Below, piece by piece: positions 11,210 through 22,496 of a stretch of 64,000 nucleotides of DNA. Below the pieces are notes generated by a model, which was given only the letters and a program-made list of their open reading frames with translations, was not told the DNA's origin and searched no databases. Origin of the DNA: Aquilaria yunnanensis (lineage: Eukaryota; Streptophyta; Magnoliopsida; Malvales; Thymelaeaceae); the NCBI GenBank assembly GCA_039654915.1, contig CM077597.1:75828001-75892000 (forward strand). The letters are read 5' to 3'. Both the position numbers and the translations under genes were made by a program. The stretch's first letter is position 1, and the number at the start of each line of letters is the position of its first letter.

Positions 11210-11741
11210 CTCACGTATACAATACATATAAATTAACAAAAACGTTTTGCAATTTCTGAGCTTGATGCTAAGCTACTATTACCGTATATCCCACATGACA
11301 GTTAAATTTTCTTGGTTTTGTAAAGGATAAAACATTTCTCTGGATAGAAGATTAATGTGTGTAGCTTATGACATTTTTCAAACTTTTATCCATGAAATTT
11401 TAAAAAATAGTTTTGTATTTTGTGTAATTAGAGTTTAAATGAGGGATTTTTTTTTAGTTTCATGTAGTGAGACATTAAATGAGAATAGTAATATAAATTA
11501 AATAATAAAAACTTTTTTAAAACAAAAACAGTTGAATCATTCTGGGACAAGGAAAAAATAAATGTAGCTTATCACTTTTCGGACCGGGTACTTTTTCTTT
11601 TTCCCTTTTGTTTTTGCAATCTCGGATGTTTTTGCCTCCGGCTACTTATAGCAACAAGTTTGAACTTGTTAATTGATGCATAAATTAATAACAAGTCGTT
11701 TAGACTATGAGGTGTAAACTTTGAACAAACGTGGGTTCGTT
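10531..11741. other. Unassigned AT-rich DNA with a CT microsatellite
   Basis: No gene or element could be supported. A (CT)n tract with a few interruptions lies at about 11172-11213. The stretch ends at the CACTA-like terminus at 11742. Confidence 0.5.
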
Positions 11742-12072
11742 CACTACCAAAAAAATATGCATTTTTCAATGGCCAAATTTCTAATGTAAAGAGCCATTAG
11801 AAAAAAAAAGTGACTATATTTTAATGGTCGAACATTAGAAATTTTGAATATCTTAATTTCCAATGGTCAGACCATTATTTCCAATGCATGGAGCTGTTAG
11901 AAAGTTTTCAACGGCCAAATCACGAGAAATTTTAAATTTTCAAAATTTCAATTTCCAACTGCTAGATCATTGAAAATTTTCTACTCAAAAGACTGTTGGA
12001 GAAATGAGAGATTCAATTTCACTATATATATTAGAACCATAAATTTTAATATATGAAAGAAATAAAAAAAAT

Positions 12073-12079
<7 letters not shown>

Positions 12080-12124
<45 letters not shown>
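12080..12124. repeat. (AAT)n microsatellite in left CACTA arm
   Basis: About fifteen AAT units in a row. The inverted right arm carries an (ATT)n tract at about 18636-18690 in the mirrored position, so the microsatellite was already present when the arms were formed. Confidence 0.85.
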
Positions 12125-12125
<1 letters not shown>

Positions 12126-12303
12126 GTAATATGTATCATATACATACATACATATACATATGTAAAAGCCCATAAAACCCTAACCTAACTCATAAAAAAG
12201 CTGCCCTCACCTCTCAACTCTCATCCCTCCCTCATAGCCGTATCCATCACAGCTTCTTCTCCCTTTCATCTCTCATCTCTCATCTTTCATTTCTTCTCCC
12301 TAC

Positions 12304-13654
12304 ACAGCCTCACCATTCATACCCTCAGTCTACTATCTTCGCCTTCATTCCGGCCGTCTTCATCCCCCTCAATCGATTGCCCGATGTCCTTGGTTTCCTT
12401 AGTGTGCTACCACACCCAACGTCCTTGATCTCCTCACTTGTCCCTTTGCACTTCGCCGCCTTTTCACCGGCCCTTCGTACTTCCGTTTGCTATCGTTCCC
12501 TTTGCCCCGCATCGTTGTTCATGCTCTGCCTCGCCTCATCTCGTCGTTCACCTCACCTTGCTGACCATCTTTCTTGCTCCTTTTGCCTCGTTGACCTAGC
12601 CCCATCGTTCACATCATTGGCCGTCCTCCTCACTCTCCTTACTTGAAGCTGTTAGAAATGGAATGGGTGCAAATTTTATTTTCAATTTTGGATTGATTTT
12701 GTGAATTTTTGGGATGAGTGCAGATCTAACTAAAATTTTGGATTGATTTTGTGATTTTGGAATGATTTTTTAATTTTGAATTTTGTGATTTTGTGAATTT
12801 TTGAGATTTTATGAATTTTTGTGAATTTTTGGAATTTGGATTGATTTTGTGATTTTCAGTAAATATAAAATATAATTTTATTAAATATATTTTTTAATAA
12901 TATAAAATATAAGTTTCATATATAAAATATAAGTTATATTTTTAGTAAATGTAAAATATAATTTTAGTAAAATATAAAATATATTATCAATAGTTATATA
13001 TATATTTATTATTTTTTAAAAAGATGTTCCAATGGTTTGGCCATTGAAATTTTCTAGCAGTTTTAGCCATTGATATATTTCCAACGGCTATGTCTGTTGA
13101 TATTTTCCATTGGCTTGAGCCATTAGCAAATTTCTAATGGCGTTGACAATTGGAAAACTATTCAACTATTAGAAAAAATTCTGTGAGGTTTGGCCATTAG
13201 AAAATTTTAACAGCTTATATTTTAATGGGTAGTCGTTGGCAATACTAACGGCTAACCCTTGGCTATTGTAATTTTTTTTTTCAATGCATAATTTGCCAAT
13301 GCGCCAGGTTTCAACAGCCTTGGGTAAGGAGGATGAGAAGGACGGCTAGCAACATGAATGACGGGGCTAGTTTGACAAGGTAAAAAGAGCAAGGAGGATA
13401 GTTGGCAAGGCGAGGTGAACGACGAAGAGGAGCGTGAATGATGAGGCTAGGTGAGGTAGAGAGTGAACGACTAGGCAAGGCAAAGGAAAGGACTACAAAT
13501 TGAACTGCGAAGGGGCTAGCGATGGGTAGCGAAGTGTGAAGGGTTAAGTGAGGAGACTGAGGACGTCAGGCACAACAGTGGACAGAGGAGATCAAGGACA
13601 TCAAGCGACCGAGGAAGGTGAGGACGGCAAACAAAGGGTGAGGATGACAGATGG
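12304..13654. repeat. Inner inverted repeat of the CACTA-like element
   Basis: A pyrimidine-rich block at 12304-12660 (GTCCTTGATCTCCTCAC, TCGTTCACCTC and CTCCTTAC motifs) is repeated inverted at 13300-13654. Between them (12660-13300) is AT-rich DNA with many GGCCATTGGAAA-type subterminal repeats. An open frame at 12377-12646 is low-complexity Leu/Ser/Pro and falls entirely inside the arm, so I do not call it a gene. Confidence 0.7.
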
Positions 13655-15332
13655 TGTAGGGTTTTGAGTGCTAAACAAGCGCAGTGGAAAGTAACCGAAA
13701 CCCTCCAAGATCCAAGTGAAACAGAGTAAATCGGGTGTTCAAAATTTTTACCTAGTCGGCTAAGATATTTCACCCAACTGTTGAGCCGAGTCATAAAAAC
13801 TTGAACAGTTAACGTGTGTAAGCTCTTTATGATATCCACATGAATCTCTTGAATCACCACGCTTTCACCACGTTTTGACTGATGCATTTTTCTTGTGCTC
13901 CCAGCGCTAACTTGTGTCCTCCAAAGAAAGACAAAAGGAGAATGCGGCTAAAATTTTCAGAACGTTTCTGATTTCATCTCTTGAAAGGCAACTCACAAAA
14001 TTCTCATTACATTATGTATATATAGTGAAACTTAACCCCCAAACCCAATAGGTTTCAAAACCCTAATTTGATTAGGCCTAATTTCGGGCTTAACATTGGC
14101 CCAACTATTAAGCCAATAATTAATCCAAAATTAGCACAAAACCAAAAACCAACAATTTGGCCAATGCACTTCAATAATCTAATTGGCTATAAGTGTACGA
14201 CCTTATAGGCTTTTACCATGTTGACAATGATTATAAATCACATTTATGATCATAAACAATGAGCGGTGTCTAGCAACACATCATTGCTACCCAAATGACA
14301 AGATAGTCAGTGATTCGACTAAACCTCTATAATCATTATTCATATATGCTATTGTCCCTTTGTTCAAGATATCAAGACCGAGCATAAGATATGGAATGTG
14401 TCACTTTTGTATAGCTTAATCTATGGTTTCTTAATTCCCGAGTAGGCTAACTTAAACTAATGCCATTGATATTGTATATCAACTCATCTGAGTATGGTCA
14501 TGCATTTTTTTAGTCTCACTCTATCAATGGGGCCTGGAGATATCACTCCATTATATAGGATGGACAAATTCCATCTTGACCATACAAATCCCTCCGCATG
14601 ATATGTGACTTACCCAATTACCACTTTTATGTTCACTCAGTTACGAGCAACATATAGTAGTATCAAAGTATATGACTCACATGTAGGGAACTTTAATGAT
14701 TTCAAGCCAAAGGATTACATATACCATAATCACTATAAGAAACACTTAAGACACTCATAAAATGATCCATGTAGCGTTCTCTTGATGGGTCAGTCCAGTA
14801 CACAAGTTCCTCAACTTATACCCATATGTAGACTACATATCTCATATTAGTCTCCACATATGCTAGTCTTTATGTATTATTGCAACCCGCTCCACAATAA
14901 TACTAAACCAGAGATATTTAAGAATATTATTATTTTAAGATTATAATTATATTTGATTACGTTACACAAAAATAAACAACAAACACAATTATTGGAACGA
15001 TGTATTAATAAAATATCATAACTTAAAGTGCAAAATACAATAATCTCATGATTGACTTTTGTGGCAACGTCGGGTTTTCTGGAGTCGCCACGAATCGGTT
15101 TACCTAGGTCGATTGGACACCTAAAATATGGTCTGCGAGAGTTCGGGGGTTCGGGAGTACGGTTACGCTAAAACAATATTGTTATAGCGCCCAAAATTGG
15201 CACCTTAGTTGATTTTAATTTTGTTTTGCTTTGCTTTTGAAATAATTTTCAGTTAATTTTCGAACCAAAAATTTTAACTGAATTATTTAGTCGGATGTGG
15301 ATTTTGGTAATTAATTTGGATAAAATTTGATA

Positions 15333-16603
15333 TTTCCTAACCATGGACTCTGCCGAGTCACCCGGACACGGAAGCTTTATTTCCGAACCATGGACTCTAC
15401 CGAGTCACCCGGACACGGAATTTAATGAAATTTAATCTATATCAAAAAAATGGATTTTTACCTTTTTTGTATTTTTATTTAATTAAAAAAGTTGATACTT
15501 TCCAAACCGTAGATCCTGCCGGATCATCCGGATATGGAAATTATTTTAATTTATAGTTAATTATTTAATTTTTATTTTTATTATTTTATGGAATTAATTA
15601 CTAGTTTAATTACTAAATGGTAATTCTTTTTGTTTATGAAATTTTTAGATTTTTGTCAATGATTTTTAATGTTAACCTAAAAATTTTGTTTTGTTTATTT
15701 TTTTATTTAATAAAAGATGAACTAAAAAGTAATCATTTAATCAAGATTTTATTCATTTAATAAAGAAACCAAAAAAAAAAAATTATATGTATAAAGAAAA
15801 GTCTTAATATTTTATTTGATAAAAAAAGTAAATCAAAAAGTAATTATTTAATAATGAAACCAAAAGTTTATGTATACATTTCAAAAATAAAAGAAAAGAT
15901 CTTAATATTTATTTGTTTTATTTTTGAACAAAGATTAACCAAAAAGTGATTATTTAATAAAGAAAACAAAAATTTAAAGATATATTTTAAAATAAAAGAA
16001 AAGTTTTTGATATTTATGTATTTTATTTTATTTTGATAAAAGATTAAAGAAATCAAAGATTTATATGTATGTTTTAAAATAAAGAAAAGTTTTGATATTT
16101 ATATGATTTTTTTTGTGTTCTTTTTGTTTGATAAAAGTTTTTTTTTTAAAAATAATTTTCTAATTTATAAGTCTAAAAATACATTTAATTAATAAGTCTA
16201 AAATATTTAAGAGAAATTCAATTCTTTCTTTTTTATTTATTTTTATTTTTTCGAAATCATTTGACTAAGATTTTTTTATTTTTGTTTAATAAAGGAAGCA
16301 AAAAGTTATATCTTTTTATTATTTTAAAAGAAATAAGTAAAATATTACTGGATAAAGAAATAAAATTTTAGCCCAAAAATTTTTACTCTTTTATCCTTTT
16401 TATTAATAAAGAAACTAAAAAGTTTTATTTTATTATTTTAATAAATAATTAATATATTGCTGGATAAATAAAAATATTAGTTCAAAGTTTTTATTTTTAA
16501 TAAAGGAAAATTTATTTATATACTTTATTAAAAAAATAGTTTATATACTCTATTTAAAATATTTTCCAAGCCATGGATCCTGGCGGATCATTTGGACATG
16601 GAG
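15333..16603. repeat. Palindromic motifs A', B', C', D' in solo LTR
   Basis: Copies lie at 15333-15373, 15380-15420, 15499-15540 and 16563-16603. C' is identical to copy C of the other LTR. D' keeps GATCC...GGATC inner arms and TTCCA...TGGAG outer arms while its spacer sequence has changed. The 1.06 kb between C' and D' is what the other LTR lacks. Confidence 0.85.
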
Positions 16604-17479
16604 TTTAATTTAAGTTTTTATTTATTTATTTATTTATTAATTTTAATCATAATTTTTGTTGGATTCTTTTTATTATTTTTCTTATTTTTCTTGAATTTTT
16701 AATTATTACTTTAAAAATATATTTAAAAAAATAGAATTGATTTTTGTTGTATTTTAGAATTATTTAATTATGATTTTTATTAATTTTTTAATAAAAGGAA
16801 TAAAAAGTTAACTTTTTGTTATCTTTAAAGAATTAATAAAAACATGTATTCCAAAATAACAAAAGATAATTGGCTTTTAAAAAATGATTTTTATTAGCCT
16901 TAATAATTATTCACATAAAATTCTTCTTTCTTTTTTTATTTTTGTTTTGATAATAATTTGTTATTATTATTATTATTTTTATAAAAATTAAAAGTGAAAT
17001 AAATTTAATCACAAAAAAAAGACAATTAATAATAATAAAGTGGGGCTTTTTGGCCATCCACTTTAATAACACAACAATAATAACAACAATAATAAAAATT
17101 AGCAAAGTTAGTAAAGTTAGTTGTTAATAACAATAATAACAATAAAAGGTTAGCAAGTTAGTAAGTTAATAACAATAATAACAATAAAAGGAAGGTTAGT
17201 AAGGTTAGTAAGTTAGTAACAATTATAACAATAATAAAAGGTTAGTAAAGTTAGTAAGTTAGTAACAATTATAACAATAACAAAAGTTAGTGAAGTTAGT
17301 TGTGCAAACATTAAAAGGTTAGTGACTAATAACAATAATAATAAACAAACAATATAAAGATTATTATTAGTTCTGCAGAGATAAAAAAACAAGGTTAGTA
17401 ACCAAAAGGAATAAATATGAAAAGATGGAGGATTAAAAGGGAGTTTTACCCTGAAATCAAAATTTTGAATTCTGAGAAA

Positions 17480-17770
17480 CAGGGGCGACGCGGACGCCGG
17501 CGGGGGGGAACGGCGACGACTTCGCACGGCGGCGTGCAGGGGCTGGCCGACGCGGCGGAGGAGGCTAGGCACGGCGTCGGTGGCGAGCTGGGTCGACGGA
17601 GGTGACGAGGACGGCGGCCGAAAAGGGGTGGCGACGTCGGGGGGTTAATTCGGGGGTGACGGGACGCGACGGAGAAGGGAGAAACGTGCGATGGGACGGC
17701 GTGGGAGCGACGGCGGCGGCGTGGGGAGGTGACGGGCGACGGCGTGACGGCAGCGACGGAGCAAAAGAGA
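17480..17770. other. GC-rich segment inside the solo LTR
   Basis: About 290 bp rich in CGACGG and GGCGGC words in an otherwise AT-rich LTR. The 6169-8400 copy retains only a short GCGCGCGCGGGGGG remnant at the same place. Relative to the minus-strand TATA box it would lie in the transcribed leader. Open frames across it (17417-17796) are compositional and resemble no protein I know. Confidence 0.6.
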
Positions 17771-17955
17771 GGAGAGAGAAAGAGAATCGGATGTAGGAAG
17801 AAGATGGCTAAAGCGTCAAAAGGCCAAAATTTTGGGATTTTCTGGAGAAAGGAAGGAGAGCTAGGAACCTAATCTGTAATTTTTCTCTTTTTTTTAAAAC
17901 GGAGCTCTAAGCTTGATTTATTTTTTTTTATCTGCGTTCAGCCTCAAATTTGAAC

Positions 17956-17969
17956 CCCTATTTATAGAG
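17956..17969 (-). promoter_or_regulatory. LTR TATA box
   Basis: The minus strand reads CTCTATAAATAGGGG, a strong plant TATA box about 500 bp inside the LTR 5' end. It would place the palindromic motifs within transcribed R/U5 RNA. Confidence 0.6.
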
Positions 17970-18610
17970 GAAGTCTGGCCAAACTGTTGATTATTAAATA
18001 ATAAAAAAAATCAAAACTTATCTCTTAAATTGGTAAAATGACAGTTTCAGTCCTTTACGTTTCTTATCCTCTGGATAAGTTTCAGAAGCTTCTGATTTTG
18101 ACAATTTTGTCATTTTCTGTTAATTTGGGCCAGAACGGTTATGCTGGCCCCAAATTGATGTGATAAACTACCAAATGCTCCTGAAACTTTCAGATTTTAT
18201 CAATTTTCCTGAAACTTCTCAATTTTGTCATTTTTACCCCAAACTTTTTAATTTTATCATTTTTTATGGAGTTTTCCTTTTTATCACATACATACATTTA
18301 TACACATATATCATTTTTAATTATATTCTGACAAAAAAAAATGTATTTAAAACTAATTAACTTAATTAAAATTTTTTAGTAATAATAATAATAATAAAAT
18401 ATATATTTTTTTTAATTAATTTTTTTTTTAGTTTAATTTTTTTAATGGTCGGACGAAATTGGGTGTCAACAACTCTGGGTACAATATTGACAAATAGAGC
18501 GTGAGAATGATAAGGCTATGTTGGGAGAAGAGATGAAAGTTGAGTGGGATGAGAGATGAGAGACGAAGGCAGCTTTTGTATGGTCTAAGTTAAGGTTTTT
18601 ATGGGCTTAT

Positions 18611-18636
18611 ACACACACACACACACACACATGATA

Positions 18637-18690
<54 letters not shown>
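18611..18690. repeat. (CA)n and (ATT)n microsatellites in right CACTA arm
   Basis: A CA tract (18611-18630) is followed by a long ATT tract (about 18636-18690), mirrored by the AAT tract of the left arm. Confidence 0.85.
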
Positions 18691-18692
<2 letters not shown>

Positions 18693-18999
18693 CAATATTT
18701 TTATATTTTTTCATACATTAAAAATTATGGTTTTAATATACATAATGAAATTGAATCTCCCATTTCTCCAATAGCTCCATGTGTTGGAAATTTTTAAAAG
18801 TCTAACCGTTAGAAACTGATGTGTTCAAAATTTCCAATGCTCTATCTTTGGAAAATAATCTTTCATTTTTCCAACGATTCTTCGCATTGGAAATTTCCAA
18901 CAGCTTTGTTATTAGAAATTTAGTTGTTAGAAAATGCATGTTTTTTTTATTAGTACTATAGTGTAGATTGGAGCTTTCGAGCCTCATAGCCTTGTAAAG

Positions 19000-19431
19000 A
19001 ATTTACTAATCGTGACAAACTATCCAGAAGGCACCAAGTATGAAGGCTGATTGCAGGATGATTTTCCTGTTAAGGAGTACCTTGCCTGCCTCCCAACCTT
19101 TAGAGAGCTTGGAATCCCCTGCAAAGCTGTGGATATATACTTGCTTGAAGAATGGGACCGCCTTCACCTTGTGGACTCAGAAACACCGTGGAAGTTGTTG
19201 ATCTCTTATTCTGGTTCCTACCATCACACTATACCGATCTAAGCGCCCATCTCAAAGCGTGTTTTCTTACTGAAGATCCAGATAAGGAGCAATTGCTGCA
19301 AAGACATTGCCACTATTGAGCTTGAAGATGGCATGGATTGTGGTGCAAGATATCGGGACCTGACCATTGGCTACAGCATCCGTGCATTCTTGGCATTATG
19401 CCATGGACCTGAGAAAGAATGGAGTCCATAG
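19000..19431 (+). pseudogene. Unidentified protein-coding fragment
   Basis: A stretch of ordinary coding composition stands out from the AT-rich surroundings. One frame gives NYPEGTKYEG, a stop, then LQDDFPVKEYLACLPTFREL, GIPCKAVDIYLLEEWDRL and HLVDSETPWKLLISYS before a stop near 19242. A second segment (19318-19431) reads IELEDGMDCGARYRDLTIGY, SIRAFLALCHGPEKEW and then a stop. The two pieces probably derive from one gene with decayed or intronic sequence between them. I do not recognise the family. The fragment lies just outside the right end of the CACTA-like element, so it may be host sequence or a captured piece. Confidence 0.45.
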
Positions 19432-19439
19432 CTTGTAAT

Positions 19440-20622
19440 TTTGTTTGACTTCTGTTTTTGCGACTAGACGAAATTATTGTTTTGGAAATTCACAGATTGT
19501 ACACTCGATTATTGGTTACCACCGTCGTCTAACTTTTGTTGTGCTAACTCGTTTATTGTTGCTCATTAATCAATGAAACACATTGTATAAGGGGAGCTGT
19601 GGACTGTGGACCTTCCAATCGACATATTGGGACAAGGTTTTATACGAAAACAGAAAATGAAATATATAGACCAAAATAAGTATTATTTAGAAAAGAAAGA
19701 TCCATAAAAAAAAAAAAGAAATAATGCTATAGTAATAATAGTATATTTTCTAATATTGCATTGAGTTTCTCAATATTTCAAAGTGTGATATTTTGGTCCT
19801 AACTTGTTATTTTTGTTATTTTATATGTGTATGTATGTGGTGTATTAATGTATACATAAAAAAAAAAACTCCTAACAGTATACCCCATGGCGATCCAATA
19901 AATCACAAAAAACTTATGTACTGCATATCACATACACTATGATAAGCAGTCGACAACACGATATATCATTGCATATTGCAATATTAATACCATGTTTATA
20001 TCTAAATATAATTAAATAATAATTAGTTATTAAAATGCGCCCTTAGATAACTCTTTCTACTAATCTGAAGACAACTAATAGCAAAACTGCTGATTAATCC
20101 AAAATCAACGACTGAAAACCCGAGGAACCTGCAAAAATGGAAATGTTAGAGGCCTTATGATGTATGTTTTTGGGAGAACCCTCAAACGTTCAAATTAGTC
20201 AAGATTCTAGTAAGAATGTATGCAGTATGGAAGAGAATGATATATTTCAAGTTTTCTTCTTCCTTTTGTGTGACAACCTTTTTATAAAGAACAAGACCTG
20301 CTACATCGTGCCTTGAGATCTCAGATGGTGGAGATCGTGGGAGAGCCAAAGACTTGGGGAATGGATCCCCCTTCCCATTATAAGATGTTTCTTTAAGACT
20401 TTTCGTTTGTTTTTTTTTTTTTTTGTGGGAAAAGAAAAGTTTCTTTAAGAGTTTGATCATATCTAAAATTTTCATTTAAGACTGAAGTGACAAATTGGGA
20501 TAGAAAGAGATTTCTAGGTCCAATAAATTGAGAAATTGTTCAGATCATCATGCAGGCCTATCAGACCGTTTGAGTTTGTTTAGGCCCATTAGGACATCAA
20601 TAATAAAAAAGAATTGTCACTG
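19440..20622. other. Unassigned stretch
   Basis: No gene or element is supported. AT-rich DNA with an A-run near 19860 and a T-run near 20411. A 97-codon minus-strand open frame (20475-20182) has a Lys-rich start and resembles nothing I know. Confidence 0.4.
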
Positions 20623-20632
20623 CTCTATTTAC

Positions 20633-21545
<913 letters not shown>

Positions 21546-21877
21546 CTCTATTTACTACTGCTTATGCATAACTCACTTGCTTTTGGTTCCTTTCAAAAAC
21601 CATTATACCCAATTTTGCTTTCATGTCACGTCATTTTTGGATATTCACTTTTTACCAAAACAAATACTTAGTCGTTTTTTTGTTTACCTATTCTCGTTTA
21701 AGTCCTCCAAGAACATACATGCACATTCTAGTGATGGAAAGTAATCAAGAAAGCATGTAACAATGTTCCTTTGTTGCTTTGCCGGAGGGTTGTGTGTCTT
21801 AAATAGGGATGTAATAAATCCTATATAATTATACTCTTTAAAACATAAAAAGTGTAATTATTATTATAACAAAACTT

Positions 21878-22488
21878 GGGAGTAAATTTTATAAATGATT
21901 CCTAGCCTTTAGTCATTGTTTCTTTTTAGTTCCTTTAGTCATTGTTTCCTTTTAGTCCCTAACCTATTGAATGTTCTATTTTAGTTCTAAACCTATTAAA
22001 ATGTTTTGTTTTAGTCCTAAATTTATTGAAAAAATTTTGATCCCAAATTGATGAAATTTGTTAACTTAAAGTGTTTGTCTGATAACAACTTTTTATATCA
22101 TAATTTAAACTATCCCGTAATTGTCTTACAATAAATTTACTCTGTATAATAATTTTTTTACAATTAATAAAAAATTCAAATCACATTTTTTTCTCTCTAT
22201 AAATTGAACTTATTTTATTCAGAAAGAAAAAATTATTTATTTAAAGGGTCTATTTACTGTTAAAAAATATTAAACTATTTAAATTTACTAGAAGACAGCT
22301 ACCAAATATTTAAATTAGGATTTCAAAAATTTTTGTCAAATAATTATTCTGAGTTAATGAATTTCATTTAGTGAGAGACCAAAATGAAATAATTTTAATA
22401 GATTTAGGACCAAAATAAAACATTCAATAAATTAGGGGCTGAATGAAAACAATGATCAAATATTAGGGACCATTTATGCAATTTACTC
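21878..22488. mobile_element. hAT-like or Mutator-like non-autonomous inverted-repeat element
   Basis: The ends are GGGAGTAAATTTTATAAATG and, inverted, GAGTAAATTGCATAAATGG, continuing as inverted repeats of about 120 bp with shared TCATTGTTT, CCTAA and TATTGAATGTTYTATTTT. The 611-bp element is flanked by CAAAACTT at 21870-21877 and 22489-22496, an exact 8-bp duplication as made by hAT transposases. No coding capacity is seen. Confidence 0.75.
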
Positions 22489-22496
22489 CAAAACTT

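Larger units (their letters stand above)
15060..18471 (-). mobile_element. Solo LTR of the Tat/Ogre-like family (longer form)
   Basis: Its termini are identical to the LTR at 6169-8400 (TGTGGCAACG...GTGTCAACA on the plus strand). It has no internal coding region. Flanks are ACTTT (15055-15059) and ACTCT (18472-18476), a 5-bp target duplication with one change, as expected for a gypsy insertion reduced by LTR-LTR recombination. At 3412 bp it is about 1.2 kb longer than the other copy and keeps four palindromic motifs (15333, 15380, 15499, 16563), a good minus-strand TATAAATAG at 17956-17969 and a GC-rich segment at 17480-17770. Confidence 0.88.
13655..18483 (-). mobile_element. 1.4 kb dispersed repeat, copy 1 (possible solo LTR), split by a solo LTR
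   Basis: Read on the minus strand, 15059-13655 matches 40816-42229 of the plus strand along its whole length. Shared landmarks are GATATGTAGTCTA, TGGATCATT, ATGTGAGTCACATA, CATACTCAGATGAGTTGATAT, AACCCTATTGGG and the end AAACCCTACAC. The last bases of this copy appear at 18472-18483, beyond the inserted solo LTR. TG...CA-like ends and an internal TATA run near 14015 suggest an LTR, but no target duplication is clear, so the class is uncertain. Confidence 0.65.
11742..18963. mobile_element. CACTA-like inverted-repeat (foldback) element with nested insertions
   Basis: The left end reads CACTACCAAAAAAATATGC. The right end, on the minus strand, reads CACTATAGTACTAATAAAAA followed by ACATGCATTTTC, i.e. 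the same terminus with about 8 extra bases. Inside both ends are subterminal repeats of the type TTCCAATGGCC / GGCCATTGGAA, as known for plant CACTA (En/Spm-like) elements. The arms are long: 11742-12310 matches 18484-18963 inverted, and 12304-12660 matches 13300-13654 inverted. Mirrored AAT/ATT microsatellites lie at 12080-12124 and 18636-18690. No transposase is visible, so it is non-autonomous. The 3-bp flanks do not match clearly, so the exact right end is uncertain. Confidence 0.7.

Noticed and set aside
12377..12646. 89-codon open frame rich in Leu, Ser and Pro
   Set aside because: It lies wholly within an inverted-repeat arm of the CACTA-like element, is compositionally biased, and its mirrored copy (13300-13654) is not open in the same way.
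17417..17796. Arg/Gly-rich open frames in the GC-rich LTR segment
   Set aside because: Compositional frames inside a solo LTR; no known domain and not shared with the other LTR.
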